A DNA stretch of 64,000 nt from Diospyros lotus (Eukaryota; Streptophyta; Magnoliopsida; Ericales; Ebenaceae), in contig NC_068339.1 of NCBI RefSeq assembly GCF_014633365.1, positions 14,407,925 through 14,471,924 on the forward strand. Direction: 5' to 3'. Both the position numbers and the translations under genes were made by a program. Below, in pieces: positions 57,121 to 64,000 of the stretch. The notes under the pieces were generated by a model. The model saw only the letters and a program-made list of their open reading frames with translations, was not told the DNA's origin and made no database searches. Position 1 is the stretch's first letter. Each line of letters begins with the position of its first letter.

Positions 57121-58550
57121 TTAATGACCTCTGAAGGAATATACAACCACCGATGCTTGAAGGTCTCGATCAACCTTGAAGTGAGCATGGAAAAACCTTC
57201 TTTCCTGCCAGTTATAACCCAGAATCGATAAGAAAACAATACAAAATGCTTGGATGCTGGCAATGAAAGTAACGAAAGACAAACTAAAATGCACCTCTTG
57301 AAAAGAATGAGATGCTAAAAAGTCCTCGAGTAATTTCTCTTGTGAATCAAATAGAACAATATGACTTGGTAAAGACCAATTTTTTGCAAATTCTGATGCA
57401 AAACCAACTGGGTCCATCATGAACCGGTCCGACTCATCTAAAACTCCCTTCTCTCCACTGTTAAGCAAACATCAAATCCAAAATTAGAACTGTAACCACA
57501 ATTGTCCGCTCAAAATGCCAAGGAGAGAACAGTTTCTCTATATGTTTCCTGTTAACATACCTTGGTGAGCAGTCTAAGAAACGCATGGGAATGTTGCGAT
57601 GGAGAGTAGAGTAGTAAGGTGCAGCATGGCAGGGCGTTAGGAAAAGGATATTTTCCACTTTCCCGTTAAGAGCCTCAACAGAAAGATAGTTCATAACATC
57701 TTCTGTTCCTCTCTGTCCAGCAGATAATGCAGTTAAGGATCAATAAAAGAAATTATCAACAGAATATATATATATATATATATCACAATACTTGCAAGTT
57801 GCAACATCTTATAATCTTAAATGATAAAAACAACATAAAACACTTGAGCTATCCAATTAAAAGAAAACATCACATGGCTGCATCTTGTTTGATGGAAAAA
57901 AGAAATGTACCTGATGAACCAGACTCAGGTACAAAGCCATTGGAAGATTGGAGGCAAGCAGGAAAAGAACAGCCAAATGCATTTTTAAAGGCTTTTTCCT
58001 GTGAATCCCAGGAGGTCCTTTCGGTTTATATGATGAATTAGCCTTTCCAATTGTTGCTAGTGAATATCCAGAGAAAATCAGAGCTATCGGAAGCACAGGA
58101 AGAACAAACCTGTTACTCGGAGTCTGATTAGATCACAAAAGTGTAAAGTCCAGAGCAGTGAAAACAGTTTCTTTTCCTTTCAATAAATTGAACAGAGAAA
58201 ACAGTATTCTATGAGAGGAAAAAAAAAGTATTCTTAGTAACAGAAGAACAAAATTAGAACTAAAGTACCTGAACTCTTTGTGGCCTAGGACACTATAAAG
58301 TCCAAGAACCCATGAAATAAGTCCAAACAGCTTCCATTGTTTAGACAGGATAATGCCAGCTATTGAGAATGGGAGAAAAGTGAATAGCATAATAGTAAAT
58401 CCCTGAGTGAAGTACCAGTGCCATGGGTGAGTTCCATAGTAGTCTCCACCAGAAGAAAGAAAATTGAACTTCAAGAAATTAAGGGGTACTAACACCCATG
58501 ATCCATACATCAAACGATCCAACAAACATGATAGTGCAATCATCATTAGC
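57121..58550 (-). CDS. GPI mannosyltransferase 3 (PIGB/APTG1-like), C-terminal half
   Basis: Minus-strand exons are 58550-58269, 58109-57911, 57712-57561, 57457-57295 and 57204-57121, with GT-AG introns in consistent phase. They encode about 292 C-terminal residues. Motifs typical of plant PIGB (glycosyltransferase family 22) are SGGDYYGTHPWHWYFTQGF and LGHKEFRFVLPVLPIAL. CHAAPYYSTLHRNIPMRFL and RRFFHAHFKVDRDLQ follow. Several hydrophobic membrane segments are present. PIGB adds the third mannose to the GPI-anchor core in the ER. The first exon here opens with an acceptor (AG before 58550), so more exons lie upstream. The N-terminal roughly 250 residues are not found up to 64000, where a Copia element occupies the space. 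They lie beyond the window or are lost. Confidence 0.9.
57764..57783. repeat. TA microsatellite in PIGB-like intron
   Basis: About ten TA units lie in the intron between the exons at 57911-58109 and 57561-57712. Confidence 0.9.
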
Positions 58551-59299
58551 CTGACACCATGAGTTGAAGTATAAGGGATAAGATGGTATGACCATTTAAA
58601 TTACAAAATTACTGAGCCACCCAAACACTTAAATATAAGTTTCCTCAATAACTTCCCCTGATGCAATGGTAATAAAACAATTACTCGAGCAGATAAAATA
58701 AGAGCAAGATCAAGTACTCCACATCAACAAATGCACACAAAAAGAGACAAGCACTAAGTAAATAGTGCTTCCATGTAGAACAAGTTGGTTTCACAATATC
58801 GACTGTGTAATGGAACACACCCATATCAGTTATCTTCATTCACTGTCATCTCATGAAACTTTTGCATACAAAGATAGTTTGGAACTTTATTTCATTATTC
58901 CCTTGCTAGAGGGTTGTGTCAAGAAGAGCATCAAGCAAAAAATTTTACCGCGTTATTTTGCATGGATTTGTATTGTCAATGTGACTTTTAAAAGTCAATA
59001 GACATTATGAATGCCATGTCACTGAGCCTAACTCAATTAGGATAACGTGGAATTGATGATGATGTAACTATAAATAGTATTAACAGGCAAATGATTAAAA
59101 CATATGGCGGCAGCACCCTCAAACTCAGTGGACTGACTTAATACATATAAATAAGAATTGTTTCTCATATTATAGCACAGAAAGGAACATGAGGCCAGGA
59201 GATGGATTTTTGTAACCCATGGTATCAAATACTGAAATTGCTAGAGCTTGCAGACTTCTCAGCATATTAGTTCTGTATGCAATTTGAGGTCATTGCTTG
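58551..59299 (-). other. Probable intron of the PIGB-like gene
   Basis: Sequence upstream of the 58550 acceptor on the minus strand shows no exon matching the missing PIGB N terminus. It is taken as intron up to the start of the Copia element. Confidence 0.45.
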
Positions 59300-59599
59300 G
59301 TGAAGGTTGTTTGAGCTAAAAGGACAAGAATATGTGGAAGTATAAGTGTTTTGTATTGTTGTTATTGCTGTGTTTCTAATTTGTTTCTGCTGTATTACTT
59401 TGTATTGTTGTTCGGTAACTTAAAGTGTGTTTAGGCGCTGTGGTTAGGCGCTGTCTTTTATCAAGAGTGCTAGCTGTGTCTATAAATAGCTATGCCTCTT
59501 ATTTGATTGTAAGTTTTTGATTCTCTGGATAATAAAGTTACCGAGGGACTTCTTCTTTCTCTTGTCTCTTTGTTCTTTTTGTGCTCTAGAATTTCATCA
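59300..59599 (+). repeat. 5' LTR of Copia element (start approximate)
   Basis: The 3' end is fixed by the primer site at 59602. A promoter-like CTATAAATAGC lies near 59480-59490, and an AATAAA word near 59532 could be the poly(A) signal. Without the 3' LTR the start cannot be set; TGAAGG near 59300 or nearby TG words are possible. Confidence 0.55.
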
Positions 59600-59601
59600 C
59601 A

Positions 59602-59613
59602 TGGTATAGAGCC
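59602..59613 (+). promoter_or_regulatory. Primer-binding site of Copia element
   Basis: TGGTATAGAGCC resembles the plant initiator-Met primer site TGGTATCAGAGC. The gag ATG follows at 59615. Confidence 0.85.
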
Positions 59614-60311
59614 AATGGCCTGCAATTCGAACTCCTCTTCATCTCCTCGTAATTCCTCTTCTTCAATAGCCTCGCAATTTGATTTTTCTGCGGTGGCTAA
59701 GGCCTTTAGTTTCATTCCAATTAAGCTCGACTCGAGCAATTATATTTTTTGAAAAGCTCAAATCCTTGCAACTCTTCGTGCATTTGATCTTGTGTTGTTC
59801 GTTAACAAGACATCACCGCAATCAAAGTATCTGTCAAGTTCAGATACAGCATCAGCTGATGATGCAGCTGCTGATGAGATCAATCCTGATTATCTAGCCT
59901 GGATGCGATCAGATCAATTGTTGCTTGGGTGGCTGTTTTCTACAATTGACCAAGAAGTTCTTGCACAAGTGATCCATTCGGAATCATCTGCTGAGGTATG
60001 GAATTCTTTAGAAAGTCTTTATTCGCACCAAAAAATTGCGAAGTCGTTCCAATTAAAACAGCAGCTAAGGTCTCTTAAGAAATGTGTGTTATCAGTGATT
60101 ATGTCTTGCAAATTAAGACTATAGGTCATTCGTTAACAGCAATCGGAGAACCTCTAGATGATAAGGAATTGCTTCTTGCTATTATAAACGGCATTGATCA
60201 TGACTATGAAACTGTTGTTAGTTTGATAACATATCAAATGGATGAGATAAATATAGAAAGGTGCGATACTTGTTGTTAATGCATGAACAAAGGCTATTGT
60301 CTAAGAATTTG

Positions 60312-60515
60312 CCATTGGTTGCTTCTACTTTTGATTCGGAGTTACAAAAATCCTTTGGCATGACAGTTAATATGGCACAGTCAACAAGAACTAGATCAGG
60401 TGAATTGAATTTTCCATTGGTTGCTTCTACTTTTGATTCGGAGTTACAAAAATCCTCTGGCATGATAGTTAATATGGCACAGTCAACAAGTACTGGATCA
60501 GGTGAATTTGTTGCT
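60312..60515 (+). repeat. 102-bp in-frame tandem duplication in Copia gag
   Basis: Units 60312-60413 and 60414-60515 both begin CCATTGGTTGCTTCTAC and differ at a few bases. The period of 102 keeps the reading frame, adding 34 residues before the zinc knuckle. Confidence 0.93.
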
Positions 60516-62483
60516 AATAGAGGAGGTTACATGACTAGAGGAGGAAGTTTTACTAATAGAGGAGGAAGAGGACGAGATAGATTTTCTAACATAAGAGTCT
60601 ATTGTCAGCTTTGTGGCAAACCAAGGCACTTTGATGACAAATGTTACCATAGATTTGACAAAAATTTCCAGAGAATCATTAATTCAGGTTTTGGTAGATT
60701 TAATAATGGTGATGGTCAGTCAGAATCCAAGGCATACAAGGCTACCTTTAGTGGTTCTAATGGAGCCTACATGAATAATTTAGGATCAGTTCCAGGTGCT
60801 TGCTATAGCAATTTTCCTCCGCCTGTTCCAAGTGCTTTTCCAAGTGCTTACTACAGCAACTTTCCTCCTCAACCTGATAATCTGTCTCAATCCTCAACTT
60901 CTGTTGCAGATCCTACTTGGTTTGTTGATTCTGGTGCGACAAACCATATAACATCTAACCTTGGTAATCTTTCCATTCACACTCCTTATACTGGGGATGA
61001 TAAAGTGGCCATAGGAAATGGTAAGACTCTACCGATCTCACATGTTGGTTATAGTAATTTTTATACTCATTAGCAGCCTGCTTCTATCCTCTATTTGCCT
61101 AATGTTTTGCATGTTCCTAGCATGAAAAAAAACTTAATTAGTGTATCACAACTTACTCATGATCGCAATGTTGCTGAATTCCATGCTACTTCTTGTTTGA
61201 TCAAGGACAAAGATTATGAGAAAGTGCTACTTCAGGGAGGTCTTAAAGATGGACTCTATCAGCTGTCACCAGCATTTGCTCATGTTGTTTCCAATATTCC
61301 AATCCAATCAAATGTCTCAAAAACTTCAGGCTTCCATTTGTTGTCAAACAGCTCAGTTGATTTTTGTTGTAATAAACATAGCTCATCTGTTCATGAGCAA
61401 TCTCCTAATGCTAGAATAGCTCAATGTAATAATGCTAGTTTACAATGGCATGCCAAACTAGGGCATCCATCATCAAATGTACTGCGAGCAGTATTGAATA
61501 AAGTTCATGTTCCTTTTTCAAAATATGATCTATCCTTTTGTGACTCATGTAAACTTGGTAAACTACATCAGCTACCATTTTCTGATTGTGAAATCAAAGC
61601 TACAAAACTATTAGAATTGGTTTATTCTTATTTGTGGGGGCCTTCTCTTGTCTTGTCCATAGAAGGTTTTCGATATTACATTGTTTTTGTTGATGCCTAC
61701 AGTAGGTACTCGTAGCTATATCCTTTGAAACTGAAATATGATGCCCTATCTATTTTTGTAACGTTTCACAAGTTTGTTGAACTACAATATAACTCAAAAC
61801 TTAGGGCTTTACAAACTGATAATGGGGTTGAATTTAAAGCCTTCTTACCCTATCTTCAAAGCCAAAGCATTCAACCTAGATTTACTTGTCCATATACACA
61901 CCAACAAAATGGTGTGGCTAAAAGAAAACATAGACACATTGTTGAAATGGGGCTTACTTTATTAGCCCATGCTCATATACCATTAAAATTTTGGGTAGAA
62001 GCATTTCTCACTGCAGTTCATACCATAAACATCTTACATGCTTCTCCTCTCAAGTCTCAAACTCCATTTGAACTGCTATATCACAAACCACCAAACTATT
62101 TCTTGCTACAACCTTTTGGTTGTGCTTGTTCTCCTTACCTTAGACCCTATAACAAGCACAAGTTTGATTTTCATACCTCTAAATGTGTTTTCATTGGATA
62201 TAGTCACACTCATTCTGGTTATAAGTGTTTGCATCCATCAGGAAGGGTATATGTTTCTTGTCATGTTCAATTCAATCATCTTGAGTTCCCTTATCCAGCT
62301 TTGTTTTCTGTCTTCTTCTTCTAATGAGCGTCGATATGGGGGATCTACCACAGTGTTTCCTTTTGGTTCTTTTCCTTATTCATTTCCTCCTGCATCTCCT
62401 GAAGTAGCATTGCCTCATAATCCTTCTCATAATCCCGTTCTGACTTCATCTTCTTCTGCACCTCAAATCAGCTCAAGTCCATC

Positions 62484-62540
62484 AGCCTCTTCTACATCAA
62501 CCTCTTCTACATCAGCCTCTTCTACCTCTTCTTCCTCACT
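62484..62540 (+). repeat. Ser/Thr-coding short tandem repeat between integrase and RT
   Basis: CCTCTTCTACATCA units are repeated with an 18-base period, giving a Ser/Thr-rich linker of the kind common at this position in Copia polyproteins. Confidence 0.85.
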
Positions 62541-64000
62541 GCCCGTTGTAACTAATACCTTACCCAGGTCTAAAGCTACCCCTGCACCTTCTATTCATCC
62601 TATGGTCACTCGGTCCAAAGCTAAAACTGTTTCTATCTCACCCCATGCTTTAGTTAGTACTCTAGAACCTGATTCCGTTCATGAGGCTCTTTTAGACCCA
62701 CGATAGGTTCAAGCTATGGAAGAGGAAATTTCCACCTTGCATCGCAATCATACTTGGGTTCTTGTGCCATTTTCTAAGGATATGAATTTGATTGGATGTA
62801 AATGGGTGTTTCGAATAAAATATAAGGCTGATGGTTCAGTTCTTAAATACAATGCTAGATTAGTTGCAAAGGGTTTTCTTCAAAACCCTGGAATGGATTA
62901 TGGTGAGACATTCAGTCCAGTGATAAAAGCTCCTACAATTCGAGTCTTGTTCTCTCTAGCAGTTACTTTTGGTTGAGATATGCAGCAAGTAAATGTCAAT
63001 AGTGCCTTTTTAAATGGAGACTTGCAAAAAGCTGTGTTTATAACTCAACAGGAAGGTTTTGTTAGGTCTAAGTTTCCCTCGCATGTTTGTCAATTAAAAA
63101 AGTCTTTGTATAGTCTTAAACAAGCACCAAGGGTTTGGTACAATAAATTGAGGATGGCTTTACAAAGCTAGGGATTCTCTAGGGCCAACATCTGATGTGT
63201 CAATGTTCATTAAACAAACCGCAACCTATGTTTTGTTCATTCTGGTCTATGTAGATGATATCTTGATTACTGGTTCTGATAATACAGCACTTAAGTCTTG
63301 TATTACTGATCTAGATACTCATTTTGCCTTAAAGACTCTTGGTTCTATTAATTACTTTCTTGGGTTTGAGGCATATCGAGATACAAGTGGCTTGTACTTG
63401 TCTCAATCTAAATATGTCTTAGATGTGCTGAAGAAGGCTCACATGCAAGACTGTAAACCCTGTGATACACCCATGGTTTCTGGCTTTTCTTTAACTGATG
63501 AGGGTGATGTTTTTCCCAATCCATCTTTGTATAGGACTCTAAGTGGGTCTTTGCAATGTCTAACACATACACGCCCTAATATTTCGTTTGTTGTTAACAA
63601 ATTAAGCCAGTATTTGTCTGCTCCCAAAATGCAGCACTCAAGGGACAATTGGATTGGGCCTGTGATTTTCTTCCTCACTTGACGATTTGTCTCTAACTGT
63701 GTATACAGATGTAAACCATGCTAGCTGCAAGGAAATTAGGAGATCTACTAGTGGGTTTAGTGTATGTCTTGGACAAAATCTAATTGTGAGGGGATCAAAG
63801 AAGTAATCTGTGGTGGTCAGGTCAGTAAGAGAAGTTGAATATCAAGCTGTTGCATTGGGTGTTATAGAACTGCTATGGTTGAGGTCTTTATTTGCTAAGT
63901 TGGGATATCCATGCAATACTACATCAGTTGTTTGGAATGATAATTTGGCAACCAAAAATATGGCTGAGAACCCTGTGTTTCACTCTCGCACTAAACACAT

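Larger units (their letters stand above)
59300..64000 (+). mobile_element. Ty1/Copia retrotransposon, runs past the window end
   Basis: A 5' LTR (start uncertain, about 59300; end about 59599), primer site TGGTATAGAGCC (59602-59613), then decayed gag-pol to the end of RNase H at 64000. The 3' LTR is not in the window. Relative to the minus-strand PIGB-like gene it is in opposite orientation and probably sits in one of that gene's introns. Confidence 0.88.
59615..64000 (+). pseudogene. Copia gag-pol polyprotein remnant
   Basis: Order of domains: Gag with a Ser-rich start and AWMRSDQLLLGWLF (about 59900); zinc knuckle CQLCGKPRHFDDKC (about 60606-60650); aspartic protease WFVDSGATNHIT (about 60918-60955). 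Gag-preintegrase and integrase follow, with WHAKLGHPSSNVL at about 61447, LQTDNGVEF and TCPYTHQQNGVAKRKHR. Reverse transcriptase has [23 protein letters not shown] and LVYVDDILITG (about 63244). RNase H has YTDVNHASC and ENPVFHSRTKH, at the window end. Stops at 59750, 61071, 61713 and 62974, and frame changes near 60085, 60258, 62320 and 63175, disable it. Two of the stops are TGA in place of Trp and two are TAG, so decay is mild. It is the only near-complete pol in the window. Confidence 0.92.

Noticed and set aside
1..64000. CRISPR arrays, operons, riboswitches or prokaryotic defence systems
   Set aside because: The sequence is plant nuclear DNA. The tandem repeats found are LTR, satellite or microsatellite in type, and no prokaryotic gene was seen.

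Overview
This is plant nuclear DNA, most likely from a eudicot. It has long AT-rich intergenic stretches, GT-AG introns, and LTR retrotransposons whose primer-binding sites match plant initiator-Met tRNA. Two conserved plant genes are recognisable: a CER3/WAX2-type wax alkane gene and the C-terminal half of a PIGB/APTG1-type GPI mannosyltransferase. A run of exactly 100 N (9407-9506) shows this is a scaffolded draft assembly. Nothing bacterial, no CRISPR array and no RNA gene was found. All identifications come from reading motifs by eye.

Layout. (1) 1-9406 is the first copy of a large duplicated segment. It holds the 3' end of a decayed Copia-like element, an unrecognised five-segment gene of about 203 residues (2486-6411) with a hAT-like non-autonomous element in its long intron, and the 5' half of a dead Ty3/gypsy element running into the gap. 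(2) 9507-13700 is AT-rich intergenic DNA with small tandem repeats. (3) 13990-20094 is the CER3/WAX2 gene, eleven exons, complete except for a two-base reading-frame deficit at the exon 1/exon 2 junction. (4) 20780-28982 is a chain of related Copia-like LTRs and leaders, split by a hAT transposon (22677-27902) with a decayed transposase. (5) 27941-37033 is the second copy of the duplicated segment, with an intact second copy of the small gene (30439-34417). (6) 34593-46333 is a gypsy element bounded by LTRs and a perfect 5-bp target duplication. Its middle has been replaced by a gag-only element with about 3.1-kb LTRs plus an inverted partial LTR of the same family. (7) 46340-50080 is very AT-rich and includes a degenerate tandem array. 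(8) 50085-52800 is a Mutator-like transposase pseudogene. (9) 53904-56180 holds a minus-strand Copia 3' end joined head-on to an inverted LTR of the same family, and a possible further LTR. (10) 57121-58550 (minus strand) is the PIGB/APTG1 C-terminal half. (11) About 59300-64000 is a plus-strand Copia element with a decayed gag-pol, running off the window.

Function. The host genes do not form a pathway. CER3 acts in cuticular alkane synthesis at the ER, PIGB in GPI-anchor assembly in the ER, and the duplicated small gene has no function I can name. Everything else is mobile DNA in several nested layers. The most informative points are the near-identical 9-kb duplication (real, or a haplotype artefact beside a gap), the broken frame in CER3, the poison-exon-like triplication in the small gene, and two independent inverted-LTR junctions. 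I saw no convincing undescribed biological system.
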